DNA of 64,000 nucleotides, from the NCBI GenBank assembly GCA_964036295.1, contig OZ038463.1, positions 7,989,274-8,053,273 of the forward strand, given 5' to 3'. Of the stretch, positions 23,431-38,800 are shown piece by piece. Positions within the stretch are counted from its first letter, which is position 1. Each line of letters begins with the position of its first letter. This stretch comes from Plumapathes pennacea (Eukaryota > Cnidaria > Anthozoa > Antipatharia > Myriopathidae). The translations under genes were made by a program, and so were the position numbers. The notes below the pieces were generated by a model that searched no databases, was not told the DNA's origin, and saw nothing but the letters and a program-made list of their open reading frames with translations.

Positions 23431-24686
23431 CTGAAGAGCAAAAGAATGACTTATTTTGATGAATTATGTCCTTCTATTGGTTAACCCTTTTACTCCCAAC
23501 AGTGATCAACTTCAGTTTTCTCCTTCAGTTTCTCACTAGAAATATACATTACAGTAAGGAGAACTTGGCTTTTGATAGCCTGCTTAGATAGTAGCTGATT
23601 AAACTGTGAATTCTCACTACATCACTCATTCATTTTCCTCTTGAATGGTTGGGAGAATCTGCATTTTGAGCTTAAGAGTGAAAGGGTTAAGTGCGTCCCA
23701 CTACAGAGCTTTGCACTGGGGTAAATATCCAATTATCTTAGTAACGTAACGTGCCAATAAGTAGCTCGCCAGTGTATTGCACGGCTCGTACAAATGTACA
23801 CAGCCGTACTAAACGCTTAAGATAAATGGCTGCTAAGATATGTTTATAGGTCGTTAATCCTTTCACTGTTATGCTTCTCTGGCCAGGTTAACTTGTAAAA
23901 CATGGAATTCGCTCGACAACACCGTGAACTCTACTTTCACACCTTTACGCTTCATAGTTCAGGAGTTGCGGTTTCAAGGTCGAGTCAAATTTGCAGTGAT
24001 AGGGTTCAGGTCCACCTACAGAGCTGTACATTGGTGTATTTGAAGCACTCGCGTCCGTTGCTCCCGTTACCCGGTGAAATCAAAGAATTTTAAACAACGT
24101 TGCTGTATCATGACAAATGTACTTTTCTATTGGGACGGCATCGGTGGACCGTGTTCCTACCTTGGGTCTGGGCTTTGGTTTGAGTTCAGCGAGTTTCCTT
24201 GCAGCAGCTTCAATGGAGGCCGCCGCACCCAGGAGTTCGCTTTCAGCAATCACGTTTGGATCTTCAGGGTTGACCCAGTCTGATCCTGTAACAAACGACA
24301 TAAACAATGTCAACAGCTAGCCATCCCGGCAATCTCCGTTATCACTGTATTCACTTACAAGTAGATAGCATTGGTAATGACAGAATTAGAAACAGTCGTA
24401 TCGTTATGGTTGTGTTCTGTCTCTTTTGTAGTCTGTATTTGGTCTTTACTTTTGTTATTTTTTGCTATTTTTTGTTTTTGTTTGGCGTGGTTGAGCAGTA
24501 ACGAAATGGGATGTAGTGAAAATGTAAGAAAATTTAATGTAATGAAATGAAATTATAGAAAAAAAGAAAGAAAAAGCAAACAAAAAACAAAAAAAAAACA
24601 GAAAAAAAAACAAAAAAAAAACATACAAAACAAAACAAAACAAAAAAAAAACGAAACAAAAACAAAACAAAACAAAACAAAACAAA

Positions 24687-24717
<31 letters not shown>

Positions 24718-27700
24718 ACAAAACAAAAAAAAAAACGCAAGACCATGGCTACGATACCACGTCTGCATCAACATCGACATTGATATTGTTTACCCCAGCA
24801 AACATCCCGGGAAAAACTGAATCACCATAGAAAGTCTGGTTGACGTTAGATCAGCGGTTGTGGCATTTTACACGGACAATACCACCCCCACAAACACCCT
24901 GACCTTTGAGTTGTTCAGCGACCTTCACGAGTTTTCCAACGCGGTCCGCTACGTTCTTGGACATTGGCATCAGTCTCACTTTCTTCTCTTGGGTCGGTTT
25001 TTGGACAATCTGCAAGCGTAATTCAATTGACCGTGAGGTTACATCTAAGTAAATGGAATGGAATAGGGAGGAGTGAGGTGAAGTTGCGAAATAAAGAAAG
25101 GGATAAACTTAAAGAAAGAATAAAGGAGGAGGGGACATAATCGTTTTCAGGAGGGGTAGGAGCCTAGAACGAGGATGAAAGGGGGAGGGCGTGAGATAGG
25201 GTACTGAACAATTACAGTCGAACGCCGCTATTTCGAAGTCCCACGTGACACGAAAAAAAAAGTTTGAAGTAGCGGGGCTTCGAAATAACCAAGCTAGCAT
25301 CAATGACGGTAAATCCAAGGGGACTCGGCTTGACTTCGAAATATCAGGGACTTCGAATTATTAAACCAAGTTCGGAATGGCGGGGTTCGACTTTACGCAT
25401 CAACTCATCCCAACTTGATTAGCGTACATTCTGAACCAGTTCCAACATTTCCCCAAACGCTGCCCCGGTGTCCCGCGCCGTTACTATAGTGGCCACTTTG
25501 ATCTCTTCAGTTTCTGCTGTTTGAGCTGCTGCCTGAAACACCGAGAATAAACGAATACAACATAATTATTGGTAAAACAATGTCTCGCCCAGCGATATAC
25601 ACTAGTCAGACAGTCACTACTGATTAAACCACAAACGAACAACAGAACAGTCTCGCTTAACGTTAAATTATTTAGGACAACTTGCAAAGAAACACGAACT
25701 GCGAAAAAACAAACAAACAAACAAAAACAAAAACAGAAAAATAAACAACTAGCAACTACCGACTAATGAAAACACTTAGTCAATGAGTGATAAAGTTGTG
25801 ACCACAGAAGGCGATGATTTCAAGAAGGAACTACAACTAACAAATATTCAAAATGTAGCATTCCTTTCGATACGCTTAGGACACGTTTATGCTAAACCGT
25901 GGCAAATCGGCCTGATAACAACTAAACACACGGGAATGCAGGTAAAGAAAAACAACTGGAGAAGAGAAGAAACACCATCCAGTATTTCCCAGAGTTTACC
26001 TTGCAAATGATCATCATCTCGGAGATGGCGTTTCGGCCCAGGTTCGCTGCATTGATCACTTCATCCTGGTTACACGAGTTTCCTGCCGCGACGGCCTTGG
26101 CGGTTGCCAGGGTAACGTTCTTGGTGCTTCGGATGAGTTCCTCAGGAGTGGCTTGTCGGGTGGGGAGGGACGGGGAGTTCAGGACCTAACGACCAGAATC
26201 ATGTATACAGATTTAGTAAACAGCCGAGAACGACGGCACGTACGTCAAAACAATTAGGCAAGCCCTTGTGTCCCAGCGACAGTTTCCCATACAAATCTTC
26301 TTAGTATTTTTGAATTTCAAATTGCTGCCAAATTCGACCTACAAACGTTCTGAGCCTGAAGTTTAGCATTCCTACACATTTTTCACGCTCTTAGTTCCAT
26401 TTCTGGCACTCAAAATCCCTGAGGTGATAAAATTTCAGTCACGTAGTGGATTTTGGTCATGTAACCAGCCTGACGCAAAGAGCCTATCGGTAACGTAAAA
26501 TAGTCGCCACTAAAATGACGTCCGCTTGCACGCGTTTCTTACTAGTGCCTCTGCGGAGCTACCAATGGGAAACGGGACGGTATTAACCAATGACACGTAC
26601 AAACAAAAAATGTTTGAGGAAAAGTTCGTAAATTGTATTTATATCTTTGCTCTTGACTTGACCATTTTTCACGCTCGTGTGAAAGTTCAAGGGCTTGAGG
26701 CAGCAACATGGCGACCTTTTACGTAAACCATTAGCAGTTACAAACTCTCTTCCAAATTTCGCATCTTTCCATTTCTACGGGTATTCTTAGAAAAAGTTCG
26801 GCTGTGAATTCGGCCCCAGGTCACTAAGGCCTGTGCAAAGATTTGACTACAGTTTAGCATCAGAACTAACAAGAAGTGTAGCCGCCAGTATCCAAGAAAC
26901 GCCACATTATTCTCGTAGGTCTATTAATGTAACTTGCACAGCAAGGAATGTGCCAAAAAAAAAAAAAGTCATATCATATGTAAACCTATTACCAGAGTGG
27001 CTTGTTTGACAGCTTCAATGGACGATTCCAAAGCTCTGGTTCCTCTCATGGCTTTGTCCTCGACGCTCTTTACAGTTTTCAGCAGCAAAGAGACTTGGGA
27101 GACCATTGTCTAAAACAATCAAACAAACAAACAAAAACAAGTATTAAGTCGATAGGTAATCTATGGGGTTCCTGCAAGTCCAGTCCAAACTACCAATAGA
27201 CCAATTTGAGGCTGTCGGTAAGTGGCATACATCTGTTCTCGTCTAACAACCAATCGTTCCCTTAGCCAATCAGCGTCCAAAAATTCAATCACAATCTGTC
27301 ATTTACTCGCAGCTGTTCTCACCTTGCCGGTTGCTTTGAGCGGCTCCATGGCGGGATCACTGCTGGGTTTGCCGGATGCGTTTTTGGTGGCGTTGATCAG
27401 CGAGCCCAGTGCCGACGCAACGTCCTTGGCGGCGTTCAACAACATTTGCTGCAACATACACACACACACAAGTGTTATTAGCGGTAGGAATAGAGACCCT
27501 CTCACCGTAGATGCTTTGCACGCCCATGTCTATATTTACATCCAAAGCTCAAATTTTCTGAGGCGCCCATGTTTGCCGTATTCAACACACATTCCGAGTT
27601 TGTGCTGATTTATTTCGCGATAAAACATAGAAAAACACGAGAATCCGCCACTTTCGTATGATACGAAAATGGCCGCCGTCAGTCACTGGGTGCGCAAAGC

Positions 27701-27794
27701 ATCTACGGTGATGGGGTCTCTTTAAAGCGCAATTCAATTCACACATTGGACCATTATTCTAACACAAGTAAACGGACCTGATCTAATGAAGTTT

Positions 27795-27828
<34 letters not shown>

Positions 27829-30800
27829 AGTAGAGGTACAGGTGCTAGCACATCCCAGCGAGTGAGAAGGCTCCACCAATTACAAGCGGACCGCTGGAGA
27901 AATGTCTGTCATCCAAGCACCGCGATTTTTAAAACTAAACATGTTTTTGCGTGTGTTCGTTTGGAAGTTCTCTTTTCGATTTTGTATATTCCGTCTCATA
28001 CATATTTTTTTATCCGTGTGTTTCGTAGACGACAAAAGTCGTATCCGCTGACCTGTGCATCGCTGTCTTCGGAGCCGAGTGCGGCAGCGCCAAACTTCAC
28101 GTGGTCAGCCAGGCGTGACACACTTCCCACCGCCGACTGCGCAGCCGTGGCCAGCACATCCTGAGAGGCCTGGGCAGCAGTGACCAGCTTCTTGGTATCT
28201 TCTACAAGTGTCTTGGCTGTCTTGAGAATGTCCTCTCTGAAAGCAGAAACGTTTTTAAACTTATTTCACCACCGATTGATTTAAAGTAACCTCGACTCTA
28301 GAGGACGTCAAACTCCATGTTGGCGAGCAAAAGAAACATATATAGAGGATATTACACGGCGGCGCAAAGATATGAATTTTATTTTCGAGTGGTAAAAACA
28401 ATATTTTACGAACGAGCGCTTCGCGAGTGAGTAAAATATTGTTTTTACCACGAGAAATAAAATCCATATCTTCAAGCCGCCGTGTAATTTTCTTTTTATT
28501 ATATTAGACACGAGTGTGTTACGAAAAATTGCACAAACAACCGTGCAAAATCGGGAAATGATGCCAACGATATCCTCACTAAGTGAGGATATGGAAAATA
28601 CGCCACTCGGGTCCCGGATGTAGTTTCGTATGGACTTTACGCACGGTATATTTTCCAGTAAAACACTCGTGTCTATATAATAAAAATAAATAAAGTAACA
28701 AAATCCCAGCTGACCTGTGGTCCGTAAACAACTCTCCCTCATTCTCCGGAGTCAAAGTTCCAGTTGAAGCGAACATGACAGTGGTTTCCAGGTCACTCAC
28801 GATGCCATGGACGGTGCTGGCCGCATTAATGCAGGCCTGGGTACCACGTGAGCCCGCTTGCAGGGCGGCCAGTAGATGAGACACCTGATGAAGTGAAAAT
28901 GAAAGTCAAACACACATTAGATTAAAAACTCTTTAAGTAGCTCCTGACGCTTCGCGCGTGCATGTAACACTGAAATATACACATCGAACGTTAGGCTCCG
29001 GTCGCACCGTAACTTTAAACATGGACATTTGCATCATATGTCTACAAGTTGCTACCAAACTCCGAAGAAGCCGTCGTTATTATCGACTAAACTTCCTAGT
29101 GCGACCTGGCCCTTATTCGTGCGCAACGTTTATAAGCTGTAAACAGCAAAAGATGGAATTTCAGGTAATCATCAGTTTTCGTTTCATGCTTGCTGCTGTA
29201 ACAGATGATTTGGGGAAAACGCTAAATAAATCCGTTCATTAACCCTTTACTGCTCACGTATCTGGGTCTCTATTCTCTCAACCTGCTCTAAGCAATATCT
29301 ATGAGTATTTGCCATCTATGAGTAGTGTTAGGAGAAATGAGTGTTCGGCCAGAAGAGAAATAGAAAGAAGTTTGCCGGCTGCTTATCACTCTTAGATATT
29401 GAAACCACTGTTTGACTTGTCACAGACCAACACTAGGTTTAGATGTTACTCAAAAACGAATCAATTGATCATAGTGTAGGTCAGATCTGCTACCTTCTCA
29501 GTGACATTTCTGCCGTTTTCAGCCAGTTCTCGTCTGGCGAAGGAATCCTTTGGACTGCTCTGCACGGCTCCACCGCTCTGTACCAGCGCGATGCACGCTT
29601 CTCCCAGTTCCTGCACACCAGTCCTGATACGACGAGAAATCTGCGAAAAGACAGCGACACGCTGAAGAGGCCCCCTCACCCGTAATGCCTTGCGCACCCA
29701 GTTACAGTCAGAGGCCATTTTCGTATCAATTATTTTCGTTTCCAGTTCTTTTTGCTGCGTTCATATTGGTTTGAACTTAAAGAATTTTACTATACGTGGC
29801 ATGCAGTAGGAGCCAGACCGGAAAACCACATCGTGGGCGACCGAAAAGCGGCAAAATTCCAGAACGATAACATAAACCGTCACGCAAAGCACCAAAATTC
29901 ATTGACCAAACCTTCGGTGTATTAAAGGGTCTGAAAAATTCTTGGTTACGAATTTTATAGGGCGGTGGTGATTCTCAGGAATGTACAAAGACCAATTGGG
30001 GAAGGCAAACAGTCTAATTGCTTTCTCTTGGCAACAAACGGATGGACATACAGACAGACATACCTCAGGGTTGCCCACAGTTGCGACTGCGCCCTTGGCG
30101 TCCTTGGCGATTCCGCTGTACAAGTTACTGATGTCTTTCCCCAGTGGGCCAATCTTGGTGGGGTCAGTGTTGGATTTGGCGATCTGAAAATAGAAAAAAA
30201 TAAAAAAATAAATAGAAATAAAAATAAAAATAAAAAAGCATTGGACATTTCCAACGTAGTTCTAATTGCTACTTATCCTTTGTCGTTGACTGCAGAAAGA
30301 CGCCTTTAAATTCAAACGAGGGACCCGAATTTCTTTGGGCTTAAGATAGGGCCATAACTTCTCCAGTCCGTCATCTTGTATTCACATATTTGCTTAAAGG
30401 TGAGACCCCCTCTTTCAGCGCACATCGAGTATCGTGCAGATATCAATACAACCACGTTCCCAGGCTCTTTCATCTCCCGGCCCGAAAGAGCCTGGGAACG
30501 AGGTTGGTATTGATACCTTTATACCGTTATCAGCTTCATGACACCGAAGATGAGTATTCGAAGCCGTGTACATGAATCAGTGCATTCGGCAGTTAAACAT
30601 TGAGAACTTTTGAGCTGTTTACAAACAAACGACTTATTGCACAGGCATCAAGCGCTATTGTTATACAGGCTCACCGCCATCAAACATGCAACACTGCTCA
30701 CTCTAGAGAAGGTTAAAGCCCGCTTACCATGTCCTGTGACTTCTTAGTTAGCTCCCTCATCGCCCTAGTCATCCGCTCTTGGTAATTCACGAATGGTTCG

Positions 30801-33800
30801 TCCACTAAAGCAGCGTTGTCAACAGCATCATTGACAGGAATCTACACAGCATACACAACAAAAGCGAGAGAGAAAAAAAAAACAGATCAGAATTAAACTT
30901 TATTCCAAATACACAGAAAGATCGAGAGAATGGATGAATGAATGAAAATTGTCAGGCAAAATCCTGCACAAACACGCACGAAAAGACCCACACAAAACAG
31001 AGAGAGGCACTCAAATAGACTCCACAATGCGTGTGGGGAGGGGAGGGGAGGGGAGAGAATAGGAACACGCACCTCTGACAGCGCCTTGCCAATGCTGTCC
31101 ACCAGACCAGTCACCAGACCACTCTCACTTGCAGCTTCTTCCAGAGTGTTCGCCAGATCGTTGACCGCTTCACGCATCATAATTGCTGCTTCATCGACAG
31201 CGGGGTGGATCTCAGTTGCCTGTACAATACACGTTTAAATGGAGAAGATTTACGGGAATGTCTCGATGTAATCTCTCACTGTACATACCAAGGCCGACCC
31301 GCACTTTCATTTTATGTTGGATGAACAGACATCAAATGTGATGAACTAAAGATAAAGTAATAGTCAATGGCCAACATTGTCTCAGCAACTTGTCGCGCTT
31401 CAATATTGTGTTGCACACGTGTTACAAGTGCAGACTACTGCAACTTGTAACATGGTGGTAATACGCGCGATATTGACAAGTTATGAAAAACTGTTGCCCG
31501 TATTACTTTATCCCAAAGGGACCCTCTCAGAAAATGAATTTGCACGCCTAAACCCTTGATCCGCCATTGTTGGGGTCCCCGAAAGTCGACAAATGAATAA
31601 GCAATCCATTTTTCATCCAACGCGTTTGAGAAGATGATCAGTTTCTTTGGCATAACAGAGCTACTTACCTTTCTTTTTGATTTACAATTACGTTTTTTTG
31701 GTGTTAGGAAGAACTAAATTCAGCCCTGTATTTTTTACACATTTCTAGATGGATTGGCTGAGACGGTAAAGAACGACAACAGGATGTAAACGTACCCTAA
31801 TCAAAACAAATGCTTTAGAAAGAAATAAGGGTGCACCGACCTTGGGATTGCCTCCGCAGTCTTTTGTGACGTACATGAGCTGTGCAGCCGACTCAGCTAC
31901 GGTCTTGGTCTGATCCAACAGGTCTGTCTTTCTTTTCAAGTCCGTCATGTGTGACGCTGTGCCCACAGCTGCGTCAGTTAATGGAAGGATGAAAGTTGCC
32001 ATCTGGGCGACCTGCCGATTAGTTAAACAGACTTTCATCAACGCATTGCTGACAAGTCTCTCTGGATGACCTGAATCCTCTGTCGGCAGTTCTTATGTAT
32101 GTGTGTTTATCGCATACAAATGCATTTAATTTTTATCGCGTGGCGACTTTAACTGAAATCAATGCTAATGAAATTACACCTGCTCCCATAAGGCTTCAGA
32201 GCACAGGATTCTGTCATACTTTTCTCTTCTTTCACCAGTTTATTGTCTCTTTTATCCGCTTTTTGTTGCTGTTTTTTTTTGTCTTCCATCACTAGTTTAA
32301 AGCCTTACATGTCTATTTTTGCTCTTTTCTTCCTTTTCTTCTTTCATTAATTCAGTCTCACTTACCCGATGGCCGATGTTCTCAGGTTGGGTCTTCGCAG
32401 CTTCCGCCAAGGGATAAATGATGTCGGTCACCTGACTTAGATTCTGCATCATTTGTTCCTGGAAACCCTGCGATACAAACAACACAGTTAAACTGGCTGC
32501 TTTGACTCTAAACAAAGGAGAATTGCTGTCAACAAGGCTCGCGAATTAGACTTTCGTCCACTGTGTTCGCGTTTTTAGGTTATCACAACGATCCGACTTT
32601 CTAAAAAAGACATAATTCCTCAAAATAAAACATTGTATTATGCTGGTTTTGATTGGTATTCCCCATATTACCGTTTATTTATATTGTACACTCGAAATCC
32701 CATACAAGCCACCACTGTATTACTTCCTAATTTTTCAAACTGTCCAATTAGGGATTAATTGGACAGTTTGCAGTTGCAGTCATTATATACAGTAAATGTC
32801 TATACAAACAACAGCAATTTTCTATTTCCTCGTGTATACAATATAGTTAACACATAACAGGACTACATGCAGTCCAATTTGGAAATAATTAATTCGAAAA
32901 ATTCCTGACTGCCAAATTGAATTCGGCCTGCGGCCTCGGCCAATTTTGGTAGTCTTCGGAGTTTTTCTCATACAGTTATCTATTTCCAAATTGGACAGCA
33001 TGGTTACTGCTTTTGTTGCTGCTGACGTAGGTGTTGTTGCTGTTGTTGTTAGAGGACGCACCTGTAGATTGTTTTCTGGGCGTGGCTGTAGTGTTTGACT
33101 GATTGCCCCCAAAGACGCTTGTTCCAGCGCACTGATGGATTGGTTGATCTGCTCCAATGTTTCATCGCACTCCCTCTGGCCTGGTGCGTTGTCTCTGCAA
33201 AGTTAACACGTAAACAAATAAACAAAAGAATAAACAAACGAACAAGCACTTGTAAATTTCTTTCCACCTTGCTCTACAAAGTCGATTCGAAATTCTCCAC
33301 CTTGGGACTCAAGATGTTCAGCAAATTCCCAAATAAGGTGAGGTAGATAGTACGCGCGATCTGAACTCCACAAGGCACGTGCACGTCACGTGCACGTCCG
33401 GCTGACGTCAAACTAGCAAGTTATATTTGTGTTTAGCTATTAATTGGGAACTTTTGGGTTAACTTATCTTATGAAAGAAATAGCACACTTTTCAGCTTGC
33501 TGCGTTTAGTTATAGGCAGGTTGGCGTTGTTAAAACTGTTTGAGTTTCTCTTTGAAATCTCTTATCCCCAACACGAACAAGCCAGAAAATGACCCCTTGG
33601 CAGCTGAACAAACCAAATAAATAAGGGATTTCCGTTTATTCCTTTTGGTACTAAACAAAATTTAACGTGTAGAGTAACGAAGATAGCTGGGTAGAACAAA
33701 AACAAAACAACAACAACCGGTGGAGCTCACTTGATAGAGGTGATGAGGCGCCTCATGGCGTCGGCCACGGCTTTGGCCTGCTGTGTCAACGCCTGCCAAT

Positions 33801-35015
33801 CTGACTGGTCCTTGTTGTTGGCCGCCAGTGCCTTCGCTGCATTAAAGTAGTTCGTACCAGATGTAGCCATAGATTTACCCGCCATGATAAGAGGCACTTG
33901 TGCCGACCGGGCCTAGAAACAACGAAACAAGAACCGCGATTGACACTTCTAAGTCTCGCAGGGTTAGGGTAAATGAATTGATCTGATAACAGAAATAGTT
34001 TGCCTCCAGCGCAGATGTTCTTTCGCAAAATTCTCGAAACAGTCTAATTGCTTCAATTTTTTTTTCGCACCCCACACTCCTCCCTTTAGTAAACCATCCA
34101 CTAGCGCTCGTCACGTCAACTTCACTTGGTAATTCCTTTGCTTTGGCGGATAAAAGCGACAATTAAATACACAAACAAAACGGCTAGTATCTCAAGGGAC
34201 AGAAAGAAGTACCTCGCTGCTGATCTTTGCCGGAACTGACGCGAACTCTGGGGATAACGCATAGGCCGTCAATCGGTCCACACTGTCAACCAGCGGCTTA
34301 GCTGCCGCTGCGCATGCTTCGCGGTTCTCATCATTCATACGTCCGGCCAACGCCTGTACAACGAAGCACGTGGTTTAAACAGTGTTGAGTCATCGTACAT
34401 CCATCAACATTTCTGTCTTCCCAGAAATAAGGCTATCTATTTTACAGCTACGATCCAATCTATTGTTCTAGCTATTATCCTATATATTGTTTTATCATTT
34501 TTTCTCTGTCTACTTTGGCTGTGGATTTGGGAGATAAATTTATCTGTCCAGTGGTATGTCATCTTTCTGTCACACTAGTTTTGTCAATCTGTCTGCATTG
34601 TACATGTCTGATCCTGTCTATCCACCTCTAAGCGTCTTTCTGTGTGTCTCAATAATTCTTTGTGTGTTCGCCCGTCCGTTCCTACCCGTCTGTCTGTCCG
34701 TACTGTACACATCCCATACCTTGGTGTGTTTCACCAGGTTAGCCGTGTTGTTGGCCACATCTTTAGCCGACTGAACAAACTGTCTTTTGGCCGCTGGGTT
34801 GCTGGTTTTGGCAGAAGCAGCTTTGCACGCGTTACACAGTGCAGATGTGTGTTTAGCTACAGACGTAGCGGCGGCCAGGACCTGAAAACAAACAAAGGAG
34901 CAGAGATAATAAAACAACATTATTGGCTGCCAACACAACGAACGGTCCTCTACGCGCTCGGTTTCAGACCTTGCTCTCTGCTGCTTCGCTGCGGGTAAAA
35001 CAGGTTGAAACACGC

Positions 35016-35050
<35 letters not shown>

Positions 35051-35743
35051 CCCGAATCAGGTTTTACCTTCTGCTTGTTTGCCTGTGGTTCCAACAGATT
35101 GATACACTGTACGCTAACAACAGAGCGCAAACCCCCCTCCCCCCCACCCCTCGGTTTCAGGTTTTACCTTCTGCTGGCTGGCCTGCGGATCCAACAGGTT
35201 GGTGCACGCTTCAGATACTTCATGCTTTGAGTTCAAGAACTGCGCCTGGTCAATCAGCCCAGGACGCCCGGCCACAGACGATGGGTCCGCCACCGCCACC
35301 AGATAAGCAGTCTGTTGGAACACGTGACCAGTAAACACCTGACTTGATCTAGGTCGTTTCTCATAAAGTGTTCAACGCCTCGCTTTCAAATTTTCATTTA
35401 TGAATATATATAGGTCTGACATTTACCATTAATTTATGTAGTCTGTTTGCTTATAGCCTGAAATTTGATAAATGCTAGTGAAAAAAAAAAAAAAAAATGT
35501 AACAAAGGCTCTCCTAATCTTTCGCCTGGATATGCCTGCTATCTATCTATCTATACAATTTTTTCGTATCTTACCTGTGCTGCTGACTCTGTTAGCGCGC
35601 AGAGTGCAAAGGATGCATCCTTCACGTGATCGTCGAAGGTGTTGAAGTCTCCATTTTTCAAATCGTGCATTATCTTGGGCATGGCCTCGGTCAAATCCTG
35701 GATAGAAAAAAAAATGAAAAATAAAAATAAATAAATACATGAA

Positions 35744-35786
<43 letters not shown>

Positions 35787-35838
35787 GTAAATAAATAAAT
35801 AAATAAATAAATAAACAAATAAATAAATAAATAAATAA

Positions 35839-35869
<31 letters not shown>

Positions 35870-38800
35870 GGGAGCAAGAGAGGAATATCAAGTATATTAT
35901 ATACAGGTAAATGTAGAATGCATCAAACTAAGCTTGATACATTCATTGTGGATATGCTAAACGCCGTCATAAATGAGTAGGCTGACATTTCGAGCATTTG
36001 CCTTTCGTCAGAGCACAAAAAGAAACATCGGGCAAATATGGCCGACCTCCCGTTGTTTTTTCGATACACGACTATAAATCGCAAATATAGTGACTTGGGA
36101 ATCACGCCTAAAAGTTTACATCTTGGTGAGTGAGGTGATCGACGTATCGGCAGACACCAATGACTCCCAAATAAGTGCATCCCGAGAGTCAAAAAATAAA
36201 TAAATAAAAAACAATAAAAAATAAAGAAGAAAGGTTTGTTTTGCTCTGACGAAGGGCTGGCCTTTCCTTCGTCCAGTCGAAGTCTTGTAGAATCTTAGTG
36301 ACTATCATACCTTGGATTTATCAGTGACTTTTTCCAAACAATCAAAGAAGGTGTCATTGTTAACGGGCTCCACCGGGTTATCAAGGACGTTAGAAACCGC
36401 CTGAGAAATAGAGAGACAGGAGTGAAAGGGCTAAGCTGACTTTGGACAGATAAACAAGAGAGTGGAAATTCACTTTTCAAAACTAGAGAACATTCATAAT
36501 AAAACACAAGCAAGTTGGAGTACAGAACGGTTACATGATGGCGAGAGTGAACCGAAAACCACCTTCCGTACTCTTGCCAAAGTGACTGAATTTTAATAAA
36601 CTGACTATATAACAGGGTTCGTACTCTTTTGTGATTTTGAAATTCTATGAATTTCCATAACCTTTTAAAGTTTTCCACGACCTAAAGTTGGCCAGTTGTT
36701 TTCGAACATTTACAAAAGCTGTCCGTTTCCCGACTCAATTTCGCTTTTTTCATTCACAAGAAATTTATTTCGTACAATGAAAGTCATTTTCCCATGACTT
36801 TCCATGACCAACACTTGTATTTCATGATTCGAAAATTTCATGACTTTCCAGGTTTTCCATGACCCGTACAAACCCTGTATACTATAAACTGTGTCGATGG
36901 AAAAGTTCTGCTGGTTCAAACCTGAATGTTGCGCAGCGCGTTATCGCATTCCTTCTGTCCAGGGGCAGCGGACATGCAGGCATTGAGTAACACATTGATG
37001 CTGTCGGTCACAGCTCTAAAACGAAAAAAAAAAAAAAAAAAGCAGAGGATGTTGTACACTTCTCAACTCCTACCAAAATGTGAACCGGTTCTTCGAATTT
37101 CATCACCTTGGTAACAGAATCTCCACACTGTGTGCATGCGTATGAGTGCGTGTGAGTGCCACCCTCGTTACCAGACTCTCAAGGGAGCGGGGTAGAAACG
37201 AGGATTTGTGCGTGCGTTCGTGTAGGTAACTTAGCTAAGGTATCAGCCACCTGGTGTTTTGGTACACCCACAATCCACCTCAGGGCAAGAAGGGCCAAGG
37301 GACAGCGAAACACCCCAGACGGCTACCACGTATACATAACAACACCACACATAATTATTTATGGACAAACAAACAAACAAACAAACAAACAAGGCTGGAG
37401 GTTGAGTTGCTTGCCGCATGAGCAAGTGATACTGATGTAAGCGTAACATACCTGGCCGCATTTGCAAGAGAGTTCTTGGCATTGGGTGCGTTGGGGTCCG
37501 ACACGAGTGACTTGGCAGCCAGGAGGAGCTTGCTGGAAGCCGTGGAGGTGTTCTTAAGGTTACGAACAAGGCTTCCTTTGGTTTCTTCATCCTGATAAAA
37601 AAAATGATGAAACTTGCAAATTACACGCTGTCTGCGATGAAGAGGGGAAAAGAACCAAGAGACAACAGTAGCCAAGGAAAGAGAGAGAAGCAGATGAGAC
37701 GAGAAGAGGAGAAGAAGAGACGACAGAGGAGAGAGGGAGAGAGCAGGAAAAAAGACGAGAAGAGAGGAATGAAGAGTACTAAATGAAATGAGAAAAGAGG
37801 AGAAAAGGTAACGATGGATGAAATAGGGAAAACAAAAGAGATGAAAAGGAGACCAGATAAGAAAAAACCAGATGAAAGGGAGAGGAACGAGGAAGACGAC
37901 GAGACAAAACAAGAGGATGGCAAGTTGAAGAGCCTACCGTTGCTTGTCCTGCCAGCTTCATACCGCTATCCAACAGATCCTGGTAAGAATGCGAGAACTT
38001 CTTAGACGACACAGCAAGCTGATTGGTTGAACCACGTGACGCAGTTACCATATCACTGGCTGCGGCGTTCAGTGCAGCGCTGTCCATGCTGAGCTTGTCT
38101 TGCACAACTTGGTAACCCTCTGAGGTGGGTGGGAACTATTCATAAGAAAAACAAACAAAACAAAAAACAAACAAAAAACAAACAAAAACAAAAACAAAAA
38201 CAAAACAAAAAACAAAAAAACAATCAGCCTTTAAGTAACCACCTGAATATAAGAACTTATACAAGCTTCAGGGTTGCTACTCATTAAAAGTTCGACAGAA
38301 AATCTTCCCTGATATTTCACCGACCACAAAACAATTTTCACTGAAAATGCATGATGTAATCGAACACTACGATTCCCTTAACTTTATATTTACTTCAGTT
38401 TCTTTTCAAGGTTTTCAATATGCCCCTCTTCGTCTTCATCGTCCTCTTCATGGAAACCTTTTTGAAATGATATTGTCTCGTTCATAATCATTATCGAAGC
38501 TTGCCCCAACCTGAAAATACAATTACCTGTCTTTTCCCTGACCTTGAAAAAAAATTGTTATTCTCTGACTTTAGTTACCCTGACCGTGGCAGCCCTGAGC
38601 TTGAAAGAAGTTCAAAGCTCCGATGTACTCACGTTTCCTTTAGCAAGAGCTTGGTTCGAAGTGTTCACTGCCTTCAAAGCTTCGTCCACATCTCTCTGCC
38701 CGGGCAGGCAGTTTACACAGTTGTTCAGGGCATTGGACACTCCTTTCGCAACCTGTACACACAATTTCAAACAAGCCAATAAGCATAGCAAACGTCAAGG

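Noticed and set aside
24455..24780. Phe/Cys/Val-rich minus-strand frames resembling membrane proteins
   Set aside because: Translation of an A-rich and (CA)n simple repeat in a talin intron.
35543..35891. Long Tyr/Leu/Ile/Phe-rich minus-strand frames
   Set aside because: Translation of the (AAAT)n microsatellite; only the 35575-35697 part is a real talin exon.
37355..37912. Long minus-strand frame with a hydrophobic start
   Set aside because: Intron sequence rich in purines read through into talin exon 36; only 37452-37591 is coding.
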